A stretch of 12,310 nt of DNA from Eggerthellaceae bacterium. GTDB lineage: Bacteria > Actinomycetota > Coriobacteriia > Coriobacteriales > Eggerthellaceae. Of this stretch, positions 6,141-12,310 are shown piece after piece; the stretch's first letter is position 1; each line of letters begins with the position of its first letter. Position numbers and translations under genes: made by a program. The stretch lies in NCBI GenBank assembly GCA_017533165.1, contig JAFXIM010000094.1, forward strand, positions 1 to 12,310, given 5' to 3'. The notes below the pieces were generated by a model. It searched no databases, was not told the origin of the DNA, and was given only the letters and a program-made list of their open reading frames with translations.

Positions 6141-7096
6141 TTTACGACGCACAGACAAGACCCAATGGCGTTTCTACCATGACTGGCGAGGTTCTGACCG
6201 AGGCCATGCCTTGGATCAAGAACGTCACTGGTAAAACCATTGTTATCAAGTACGGCGGATCCGCCATGGAAGACGAGCATCTGCGCGCCGAGGTTATGGC
6301 CGACATCGTGCTCCTCAAGATCATCGGCGTGAACCCGGTAGTCGTCCACGGTGGCGGCAAGGCCATCAACAAGGTCATGGATCGCTTCAATCTTCCCGTT
6401 GAGTTTGTTGACGGCCAGCGCGTTACCACCGATGAGGCTATGGACGTGGTTCGCATGGTTCTCACCGGTCAGGTAAACCAGGAGCTGGTGGCTGCCATGA
6501 ACGAACATGGCAACATGGCCGTGGGAATCAGCGGTGCTGATGCCGGCATCATCAAAGCAGAGCAGGCTGACCCGCGCCTTGGCCGCGTGGGCCGCATCAC
6601 CAATATAGACACTTCCTTGCTCGAGGATCTTGTGGCTGCCGACTATATCCCCGTAGTCGCCACGGTTGGCATGGGTGAGGACGGCGGCTGTTACAACATC
6701 AATGCCGATGTTGCCGCAGGTTACATCGCTGCCGCCATCGGCGCTCACAAGGTGGTGTTCCTCACTGACGTCGACGGCTTGTACGAGGACTATCCCAATC
6801 GTGAAACGCTCATTTCCCGCATGACGCTCGAGGAGGCGCGCGCCATGGTGGAGGAGGGCTCCATCTCCACGGGCATGATCCCCAAGCTTGGCTCTTGCGT
6901 GCGCGCTCTCGAGGCGGGCGTGCGTCGCGCTCATATTGTGAACGGCACCATTGACAACGCTTTGCTGCTCGAGCTTTTGACCGACAAGGGCATCGGAACC
7001 ATGGTGGTGGGTGCTGAGGACGTGGAATCCTTCGTCGCTCAACCTATCGGCAAATTTGCGTCCAAGCTGGCAGAGAACCTCGAGGACCATCTGTAG
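6137..7096 (+). CDS. argB: Acetylglutamate kinase
   Basis: ArgB phosphorylates N-acetylglutamate with ATP, the second step of the pathway. The 319-residue product belongs to the amino acid kinase family. It shows KYGGSAMED (38-46), VVHGGGKAIN with the glycine-rich loop, FVDGQRVTT, GRVGRI, YNINADVAAGYIA, FLTDVDGLYED and STGMIPKL. The catalytic Lys is in KYGG and the second functional Lys in MIPK. The extra N-terminal stretch with EVLTEAMPWI resembles the helix that builds hexameric, arginine-inhibited kinases, which fits a cyclic pathway where ArgB is the control point. That feedback property is inference. ATG 6137 overlaps the argJ stop by four bases and has GGAG at 6123-6126. An internal ATG at 6179 lacks an RBS. 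KYGGS replaces the more common KYGGN. Confidence 0.96.
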   Translation: MIYDAQTRPNGVSTMTGEVLTEAMPWIKNVTGKTIVIKYGGSAMEDEHLRAEVMADIVLLKIIGVNPVVVHGGGKAINKVMDRFNLPVEFVDGQRVTTDEAMDVVRMVLTGQVNQELVAAMNEHGNMAVGISGADAGIIKAEQADPRLGRVGRITNIDTSLLEDLVAADYIPVVATVGMGEDGGCYNINADVAAGYIAAAIGAHKVVFLTDVDGLYEDYPNRETLISRMTLEEARAMVEEGSISTGMIPKLGSCVRALEAGVRRAHIVNGTIDNALLLELLTDKGIGTMVVGAEDVESFVAQPIGKFASKLAENLEDHL

Positions 7097-7130
7097 GGTT
7101 TCGTGCCCTTTTGCAAAGGAGAAGAAGAAC

Positions 7131-8372
7131 ATGGCTTTTGAATCCCAATACGCCTTGGAATCTGAATACCTGATGCCCACCTATGGCCGAAAGCCCGTCA
7201 TGCTGGTATCGGGCGAGGGCATGGTCGTTGTTGACGACAAGGGCGGAGAATATCTCGATTTCGTGTCTGGCGTGGGTGCGGTCAGCCTGGGCCACTGTCA
7301 CCCCGCTGTGGTGAAAGCCCTGCGCGATCAGGCCGAAACGCTTATTCACGTGAGCAACTACTACTATATCGAGCGTCGCGGTGAAGTTGCCAAGATGCTC
7401 TCTGACCTGCTGTCGGCTGAGCTTCCCGCCGAAGAGAAGATCACCTGGAAGACTTTCTTCGCCAACACGGGTGCCGAGGCCAATGAGTGCGCCATTAAGC
7501 TTGCGCGTCTCTACGCGCGTCGTGCTGCCGAAGCGCGCGGAGAGGACCCGGCCGGAGCACCGCGCATCATCGTCACCCTGAAGCGCAGCTTCCACGGCCG
7601 CACGCTTGCGACTCTGGCGGCAACTGCCCAGCCGGTTAAGCAGGAGGCTTTCCAGCCCTTGCCCGGAGGCTTCACGTCGAGCCCCATCAACGACATCGAT
7701 GCCTTGAAGGAGCTTTTCGAGGCAAATCCTGGTCAGATCTGCGCTGTCATGGTCGAGCCTGTCCAGGGCGAATGCGGCGTATATCCTTGCTCGCCTGAGT
7801 TCCTTGCCGGCGTGCGAGCGCTGTGCGACGAGACGGGTGCGCTGCTTATTGCCGACGAAGTTCAGTGCGGCATTTTCCGCACCGGCAAGCCCTTCGGCTT
7901 CCAGCACATGGGCGTTACCCCCGACATCGTAAGCATCGCCAAGGGCGTTGCCTCGGGCTTCCCGACGGGCATGTGCGCCGCTCGCGCCGAGGTGGCTTGC
8001 GCCTATCAGCCGGGTGATCACGGTTCCACCTTTGGCGGCAGCTGCCTTGCCGTGGCTGCAGCCCACGCGACGCTTTCCACCTTCATGGAACAGGGTCTTG
8101 GGGAGGACATCGACCGCGTTGGCGCTTACCTTCGCGAGAAGCTTGCCGCCCTTCCTCATGCCCTCGAGGTTCGCGGGCTTGGCCTCATGAACGCCGTCGA
8201 TCTTGATGAAGATGGTCCCGCTGCGCCCGAAGTGGTAAGCCGCGGCCTGTCCTGCGGTCTGCTGCTCAACGCCACCGGGCCGCGTACGCTCAGATTCCTG
8301 CCCCCGCTTATCTGCACCGAAGCCGAGGTTGACGTGCTGGTAAGCAAGCTCGAGCAGCTTCTGAGCCTTTGA
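7131..8372 (+). CDS. argD: Acetylornithine aminotransferase (class III PLP enzyme)
   Basis: ArgD converts N-acetylglutamate semialdehyde and glutamate to N-acetylornithine and 2-oxoglutarate. The 413-residue protein has the class III aminotransferase motifs in order: FVSGVGAVSLGHCHP (44-58), NTGAEANE (112-119), FHGRT (154-158), ADEVQCGIFRTG (241-252, Asp242 for the PLP ring nitrogen), SIAKG with the PLP-binding Lys271, and GSTFGG (298-303). A short Ala/Arg-rich insertion is present around 128-144. The frame stays open upstream of ATG 7131 into argB, but AAAGGAG at 7115-7121 with a nine-base spacer fixes this start. It lies 34 bp after argB. Related enzymes acting on succinylornithine or GABA share this fold, but the operon context settles the role. 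It ends the first arg cluster, and no terminator is visible after it. Confidence 0.95.
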   Translation: MAFESQYALESEYLMPTYGRKPVMLVSGEGMVVVDDKGGEYLDFVSGVGAVSLGHCHPAVVKALRDQAETLIHVSNYYYIERRGEVAKMLSDLLSAELPAEEKITWKTFFANTGAEANECAIKLARLYARRAAEARGEDPAGAPRIIVTLKRSFHGRTLATLAATAQPVKQEAFQPLPGGFTSSPINDIDALKELFEANPGQICAVMVEPVQGECGVYPCSPEFLAGVRALCDETGALLIADEVQCGIFRTGKPFGFQHMGVTPDIVSIAKGVASGFPTGMCAARAEVACAYQPGDHGSTFGGSCLAVAAAHATLSTFMEQGLGEDIDRVGAYLREKLAALPHALEVRGLGLMNAVDLDEDGPAAPEVVSRGLSCGLLLNATGPRTLRFLPPLICTEAEVDVLVSKLEQLLSL

Positions 8373-8424
8373 TCAGCGAATTCACGCCGAGGCTTTCATG
8401 AAGAACGAGGTTTCGAGCGTGTGG

Positions 8425-8461
8425 GTGCCGTGCATGCACTATCATGGCACAGTTAAATAAT
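8425..8461 (+). promoter_or_regulatory. Candidate promoter/operator region for argGH
   Basis: The argD-argG gap contains two possible -10 elements, TATCAT (8440-8445) and AATAAT (8456-8461), without a good -35 at standard spacing. A 10-bp perfect palindrome GTGCATGCAC (8430-8439) sits just upstream, inside an outer inverted repeat GTGCC (8425-8429)/GGCAC (8446-8450). The overlap of symmetric sequence with promoter-like elements suggests a regulator site. No terminator separates argD from argG, so read-through from argCJBD is also possible. Confidence 0.3.
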
Positions 8462-8502
8462 CATCAATCTCAGCCTTAAACGATACGAAAGGGACGAACA
8501 TT

Positions 8503-9723
8503 ATGGCAGAGCAGAGGGAAAAGTGCGTACTTGCATATTCGGGCGGTCTTGACACCTCCGTATGCATCAAGTGGCTCCAGGAGGAAAAGAACCTCGACAT
8601 CATCGCCGTTGTCGGCGAGGTGGGTCAGGAGCATGACGGTCTTGAGGCCATTCGCCAGAAGGCCCTGCGCACCGGCGCCATTGAGGCGCTCGTCATCGAC
8701 ATGCGCGAGGAGTTCGCTAATCACTACCTCAACCGTGCACTGCATGCAAACGCTCTCTACGAGAACCAGTACCCGCTGCTTTCCGCGCTTTCTCGTCCGC
8801 TGATCTCCAAATACCTCGTTGACGTTGCCCATGAGTATGGCGCCAAGTACATTGCCCATGGCTGCACTGGCAAGGGAAACGACCAGGTTCGCTTTGAGAC
8901 CTCCATCATGATGCTCGATCCGACCATCGAGATCATCGCTCCCGTGCGTGAGTGGGAGTTCAAGACCCGCCCGCAGGAGATGGAGTGGGCTCTCGATCAC
9001 GGCGTTGAGGTTCCCACCACCAAGAAGGCTCCGTACTCCATCGACGATAACGTCTGGGGTCGCGCCATCGAGTGCGGCGTTCTCGAGGATCCTTGGGCTG
9101 CTCCTCCGACCGACATCTACACCATGACCGATCATCCCGAGAATGCTCCGGATGAGCCGGGCTTCGTTGAGGTCACCTTCGAAAAGGGCATTCCCTGTGC
9201 TATCGACGGCGTTGAGATGAGCTATCTCGAGGTTCTGTACAAGATGAACGAGATCGCTGGCAAGCATGGCTACGGTCGTCTTGACCTCATCGAGAACCGC
9301 CTCGTCGGCGTGAAGAGCCGCGAGTGCTACGAGGTTCCGGGCGCTCTGTCCCTCATCACCGCGCATAAGGCCCTCGAGGCTCTGTGCCTGGAGCGCGATG
9401 TTCAGCACTATAAGCTCGGCATCGAGCAGACCTGGGCAACGCAGGTTTACAACGGCATGTGGTTCGCGCCCCTGACCGACGCGCTCAATGCATTCCTCGA
9501 GCATACTCAGCAGCATGTTTCCGGCGTCGTGCGCCTGAAGTTCTACAAGGGTACCTGCACCGTCGTCGGCCGCAAGAGCGAATTCTCTCTGTACGACAAG
9601 GACCTCGCAACCTACGACGAGGGCGATATCTTCGATCACGCTTCCGCTAAGGGCTTCATCAACATCTTTGCCCTGGCAGGCAAGACTTGGGCTGAGAACC
9701 GTCGTCGCGCTGGAGAGTTTTAA
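8503..9723 (+). CDS. argG: Argininosuccinate synthase
   Basis: ArgG joins citrulline and aspartate with ATP, giving argininosuccinate, AMP and pyrophosphate. The 406-residue protein has the N-type ATP pyrophosphatase loop AYSGGLDTS (11-19), the block AHGCTGKGNDQVRFE (118-132), YSIDDNVWGRAIECGVLEDP in the substrate region, and SRECYEVPGA near the citrulline/aspartate site. Length and motif order are those of the common bacterial type 1 enzyme. ATG 8503 follows AAAGGGA (8488-8494) with an eight-base spacer, and homology begins at residue 8. Its TAA stop shares a base with the argH start (TAATG), so the two are probably translationally coupled. A gap of 130 bp separates it from argD. Confidence 0.98.
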   Translation: MAEQREKCVLAYSGGLDTSVCIKWLQEEKNLDIIAVVGEVGQEHDGLEAIRQKALRTGAIEALVIDMREEFANHYLNRALHANALYENQYPLLSALSRPLISKYLVDVAHEYGAKYIAHGCTGKGNDQVRFETSIMMLDPTIEIIAPVREWEFKTRPQEMEWALDHGVEVPTTKKAPYSIDDNVWGRAIECGVLEDPWAAPPTDIYTMTDHPENAPDEPGFVEVTFEKGIPCAIDGVEMSYLEVLYKMNEIAGKHGYGRLDLIENRLVGVKSRECYEVPGALSLITAHKALEALCLERDVQHYKLGIEQTWATQVYNGMWFAPLTDALNAFLEHTQQHVSGVVRLKFYKGTCTVVGRKSEFSLYDKDLATYDEGDIFDHASAKGFINIFALAGKTWAENRRRAGEF

Positions 9724-11114
9724 TGGCTCTCTGGGGTGGTAGATTCGAAGAAGGCGTCAGCGAGTTCACGCAGCGCTTCGGTGCCTCCTTGCCGGTTGAC
9801 AAGGAGATGTACGCGGAGGACATCGCGGGTTCCAAGGCCCATTCCGCCATGCTCGCCGCGCGTGGCGTCATCAGCGATGACGACCGCGCGGCTATACATG
9901 CGGGACTCGATGAGATCCTTGCGAGCATTGAGGCGGGCGAGTTCGACTTCGACATCAACGACGAGGACATCCACATGTCCATCGAGAGCAAGCTGATCGC
10001 CAAGATCGGCGACGCTGGCGCGCGCCTACATACGGGCCGCAGCCGCAACGACCAGGTTGCCACCGATACGCGCCTGTTCATCAAGAAGCGCTGCCGCGAC
10101 CTCATGGCGGCCAACGTCGAGCTTCGCATGGCGCTCATGCAGCAGGCCCAAGACAACTTCAACGTGCTTCTGCCGGGTTATACCCACCTGCAGCATGCCC
10201 AGCCGGTACTGTTCTCGCATCATATGCTTGCCTACGTGTGGATGCTCACGCGTGACTTCGCGCGCCTTGAAGCGGCGTATGATGCAGCTGATGCCTGCCC
10301 GCTCGGTTCCGCCGCGCTTGCTGGCACCACCTATCCGCTTGATCGCCATATGAGCGCTGATGCCTTGGGCTTCTCGCGCGTGATCCCCAATTCGCTCGAT
10401 GCCGTGTCTGATCGCGACTACCTGCTCGACCTGCTGTACGCCTGCAGCGTTTCGAGCATCCATCTCACGCGTCTGTGCGAGGAGATCATCCTGTGGTCTA
10501 CCTCCGAGTTTGGTTTCGTCACGCTTTCCGACAGCTATTCGACCGGATCTTCCATCATGCCCCAGAAGAAGAACCCGGATTTCGCGGAGCTTATCCGCGG
10601 AAAATCCGGCCGCGTGGTGGGCGACTTGGTGAGCTTACTCATCACGCTCAAGTCTCTCCCTCTGGCCTACAACAAGGATTTGCAGGAGGATAAGGAAGGC
10701 GCCTTCGACGCTGCCCGCACCATGGAGGATTGCTATGTGTGCGCCGCTGGCATGATCGCCACTATGAAGGTTAACGCCGATGCCATGCGTGCTCAGGTGG
10801 GCAAGGGCTATCTTGCTGCCACCGATGTGGCTGACTATCTTGCAAAGAAGGGCTTGCCTTTCCGCAAGGCGCACGAGGTCGTGGGGCACTTAGTGCTCGA
10901 GTGCGACAAACGCGGTTGCGATCTCGAGGACCTCAGCCTGGAGGACTTCCAGAAGGAGTGCGATCTGTTCGAGGCCGACATCGTTGAGGCCCTCAACATG
11001 GACGCCATCGTTGCCGCCCGCACCACCTATGGCGGCACCGGCCATGAGGCCGTTCGCGTCCAAATGGAGGAGGCGGCACGTGCCTTGGCTGCCGATGAGG
11101 CAAAAATCGCCTAG
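9723..11114 (+). CDS. argH: Argininosuccinate lyase
   Basis: ArgH splits argininosuccinate into arginine and fumarate, the last step of the pathway. The 463-residue protein belongs to the fumarase/aspartase superfamily. It starts with the typical WGGRF (4-8) and carries EDIHMSIE (81-88), LHTGRSRNDQVATD (102-115), GYTHLQHAQP (152-161) with the proposed catalytic His155, and the signature GSSIMPQKKNPD (275-286) holding the catalytic serine loop. All key residues are present and length is normal. The ATG overlaps the argG stop by one base, and GGAG at 9712-9715 inside argG serves as its RBS. It is the last gene of the arg cluster, followed by a strong terminator. Confidence 0.98.
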   Translation: MALWGGRFEEGVSEFTQRFGASLPVDKEMYAEDIAGSKAHSAMLAARGVISDDDRAAIHAGLDEILASIEAGEFDFDINDEDIHMSIESKLIAKIGDAGARLHTGRSRNDQVATDTRLFIKKRCRDLMAANVELRMALMQQAQDNFNVLLPGYTHLQHAQPVLFSHHMLAYVWMLTRDFARLEAAYDAADACPLGSAALAGTTYPLDRHMSADALGFSRVIPNSLDAVSDRDYLLDLLYACSVSSIHLTRLCEEIILWSTSEFGFVTLSDSYSTGSSIMPQKKNPDFAELIRGKSGRVVGDLVSLLITLKSLPLAYNKDLQEDKEGAFDAARTMEDCYVCAAGMIATMKVNADAMRAQVGKGYLAATDVADYLAKKGLPFRKAHEVVGHLVLECDKRGCDLEDLSLEDFQKECDLFEADIVEALNMDAIVAARTTYGGTGHEAVRVQMEEAARALAADEAKIA

Positions 11115-11149
11115 TCGTCGTGCACCAGCCTGTACAGCTTTGCTACCTG

Positions 11150-11176
11150 CGCCCCGCCTTTATGGCGGGGCGTTTT
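11150..11176 (+). terminator. Intrinsic terminator after argH
   Basis: CGCCCCGCC (11150-11158) pairs perfectly with GGCGGGGCG (11164-11172) around a TTTAT loop, followed by TTTT. This 9-bp, nearly all G-C stem is a convincing Rho-independent terminator for the argGH transcript, 36 bp after the argH stop. Confidence 0.9.
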
Positions 11177-11183
11177 CGTGCTG

Positions 11184-11207
11184 GAGAAGGTAAGCGCTTA
11201 CCTTCTC
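11184..11207. repeat. Perfect 24-bp palindrome, candidate operator
   Basis: GAGAAGGTAAGC (11184-11195) is followed directly by its exact reverse complement (11196-11207). The centre GTAAGCGCTTAC equals the core of the idealised CcpA/LacI-family operator with its central CG. It lies just after the argH terminator and about 120 bp before the PBP promoter. There is no spacer and no T-run, so a dimeric protein binding site is more likely than a terminator, though the RNA could fold as a hairpin. Confidence 0.6.
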
Positions 11208-11272
11208 TAACTAAGGAAGTTTTGAATTTCCCGTGCGGTTTCCGTTCGTTGTCCGTGTAGATACGGCATTCG

Positions 11273-11313
11273 AAATGCGCCGAGCGGCCTAAATGGGGGA
11301 TGATTAAATGCGC
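11273..11313 (+). repeat. Direct repeat AAATGCGC upstream of the PBP promoter
   Basis: AAATGCGC occurs at 11273-11280 and 11306-11313, with starts 33 bp apart, about three helical turns. The second copy fills the place where a -35 hexamer would be, and is part of the 8-bp palindrome ATGCGCAT (11308-11315). It could be a paired regulator site. Two 8-mers may also coincide by chance. Confidence 0.3.
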
Positions 11314-11325
11314 ATCTGTGCGGGA

Positions 11326-11334
11326 TGGTACAAT
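11326..11334 (+). promoter_or_regulatory. Extended -10 promoter for the PBP gene
   Basis: TGG followed by TACAAT (11326-11334) is an extended -10 element, with five of six matches in the hexamer. No -35 is recognisable (the position reads AAATGC), which is common when an extended -10 is present. Transcription would start near 11341, leaving a leader of about 20 bases that contains the RBS. Confidence 0.5.
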
Positions 11335-11361
11335 TCTCGCCAGAAAATAGGGAGGTGTTCC

Positions 11362-12310
11362 GTGGGTTCACGTGCTATCAAAGGCCGTTACAAAATAAAG
11401 AAGAAGAACGGAAAGGCCATAGTCCTGGCTGTTTTCGGCGTGCTTGCCGCCGTTGCGGTCGCAGGCGTTGTTGGCGTGTTCGCGCTGTGCTCGTCATGGC
11501 TGCAGGACTTGCCCGACTACCAGAGCGCCGATGCGTACAATACCGCGCAGCCGACCAGAGTCTATGCGTCCGACGGCACAACGCTGCTTGCTGAGTTTGA
11601 GCTCGAGCAGCGCGATCCGGTGACGCTCGATCAGATCAGCCCCTTGGTCCTCAAGGGCACGGTTGCTACCGAAGACGAGCGCTTCTATGACCACAACGGC
11701 GTTGACCTCATGGGTGTTGCCCGCGCTGCCGTGAACAACATCCTTGGCGGTGAGCTCGAGGGCGCGTCCACCATCACGCAGCAGTTCGTTCGCAACACGG
11801 TTCTGTCCGGCGAGATGAACGAGATCTCCTTTAAGCGCAAAGTGCGCGAGATGTACATCGCGCTCAAGCTGGAGGAGCAGTACAGCAAGGACGAAATCTT
11901 GCTGATGTACCTCAATACCATTAACTACGGCTCCGGTGCTTATGGCATCGAGGCCGCGGCAAAGCGCTATTACTCCAAGAGCGCCATGGATCTGACGCTC
12001 AATGAGGCGGCTACGCTTATCGGCATTCCGCAGTCGCCGACCTACAACAACCCCATCGATAATCCTGAGAACTGCCTTGCGCGCCGTAACGTGGTTCTGC
12101 AGCGCATGCTCTCCAACGGTGTCATCACGCAGGAGGAGTTCGATGCTGCTTCGGCAGAGCCCATCGCGCTTAACCCCACTGTGCCTTCGACCACGGGCAT
12201 CGTAGCCTACCCCTACTTCACGAGCTACGTGCGCAACCAGCTCTCCGATGCTAACGGTCGTTACGCCTATTCCACTGCTGAGATTTTCAAGGGCGGCCTG
12301 ACGGTTGTCA
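11362..12310 (+). CDS. Class A penicillin-binding protein (transglycosylase/transpeptidase), 5' part
   Basis: The reading frame is open from GTG 11362 to the window end (316 codons and one base), so only the N-terminal part is present. It begins with a short basic cytoplasmic tail (KGRYKIKKKNGK) and one hydrophobic segment at about 19-43, which anchors the protein in the membrane. A family 51 glycosyltransferase domain follows: TEDERFYDHNGVD with catalytic Glu104, GASTITQQF (134-142), EEQYSKDEILLMYLN and YGSGAYGIEAAAKRYY (189-204). This domain polymerises lipid II into glycan strands outside the membrane. The penicillin-binding transpeptidase domain expected next, with SxxK, SxN and KTG motifs, would lie beyond the edge, and the last visible residues are in the linker. 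GGAGGTG at 11351-11357, five to seven bases before the GTG, is a near-perfect RBS and supports this start. Confidence 0.93.
   Translation, partial: MGSRAIKGRYKIKKKNGKAIVLAVFGVLAAVAVAGVVGVFALCSSWLQDLPDYQSADAYNTAQPTRVYASDGTTLLAEFELEQRDPVTLDQISPLVLKGTVATEDERFYDHNGVDLMGVARAAVNNILGGELEGASTITQQFVRNTVLSGEMNEISFKRKVREMYIALKLEEQYSKDEILLMYLNTINYGSGAYGIEAAAKRYYSKSAMDLTLNEAATLIGIPQSPTYNNPIDNPENCLARRNVVLQRMLSNGVITQEEFDAASAEPIALNPTVPSTTGIVAYPYFTSYVRNQLSDANGRYAYSTAEIFKGGLTVV

Noticed and set aside
7011..7130. 40-codon N-terminal extension of argD into argB
   Set aside because: The frame is open but overlaps the argB coding sequence, and the extension has no homology to aminotransferases. AAAGGAG nine bases before ATG 7131 marks the real start.
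8398..8460. 20-codon ORF (ATG 8398 to TAA 8460) upstream of argG, with GAGG before it
   Set aside because: It was considered as a second leader peptide. It contains no arginine codon, overlaps the promoter-like elements and inverted repeat, and the GAGG spacing is short. Probably chance.

Overview
The window looks like a chromosomal segment of a moderately GC-rich actinobacterium, most likely of class Coriobacteriia (Eggerthella/Adlercreutzia-like). This placement is an inference from the protein flavour, codon usage and gene mix; no rRNA or other marker confirms it. All convincing genes lie on the + strand and none shows a frameshift. No tRNA, rRNA, CRISPR array, insertion sequence or phage gene is visible.

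Layout. (1) At 3-596 is the C-terminal part of an MtaD-type amidohydrolase, cut by the window edge and followed by a hairpin terminator. (2) At 891-2957 is an EF-G-like translational GTPase with degenerate G3 and G4 motifs. It is followed 33 bp later by a 104-aa basic two-helix membrane protein of unknown function and a strong intrinsic terminator. (3) A 461-bp intergenic stretch holds a candidate sigma-70 promoter, a possible 30-codon arginine-rich leader peptide and several short inverted repeats. It leads into argC-argJ-argB-argD (3767-8372), tightly packed with an ATGA overlap between argJ and argB. (4) A 130-bp gap with its own weak promoter-like elements precedes argG-argH (8503-11114), joined by a TAATG overlap and closed by a strong terminator. 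(5) A 247-bp gap carries a perfect 24-bp palindrome with a LacI-family-like core, then an extended -10 promoter. (6) From 11362 to the window end runs the 5' part of a class A penicillin-binding protein, still open at the edge.

Together argC, J, B, D, G and H encode arginine synthesis by the acetyl-recycling route. ArgJ moves the acetyl group from N-acetylornithine to glutamate, ArgB phosphorylates N-acetylglutamate, ArgC reduces it, ArgD transaminates it, and ArgG and ArgH turn citrulline into arginine. The ornithine carbamoyltransferase step (argF) and an argR repressor gene are not in the window. The most interesting candidate is the arginine-rich leader ORF before argC, which suggests ribosome-mediated attenuation of the operon. 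The evidence is suggestive only, because no convincing attenuator terminator was found.
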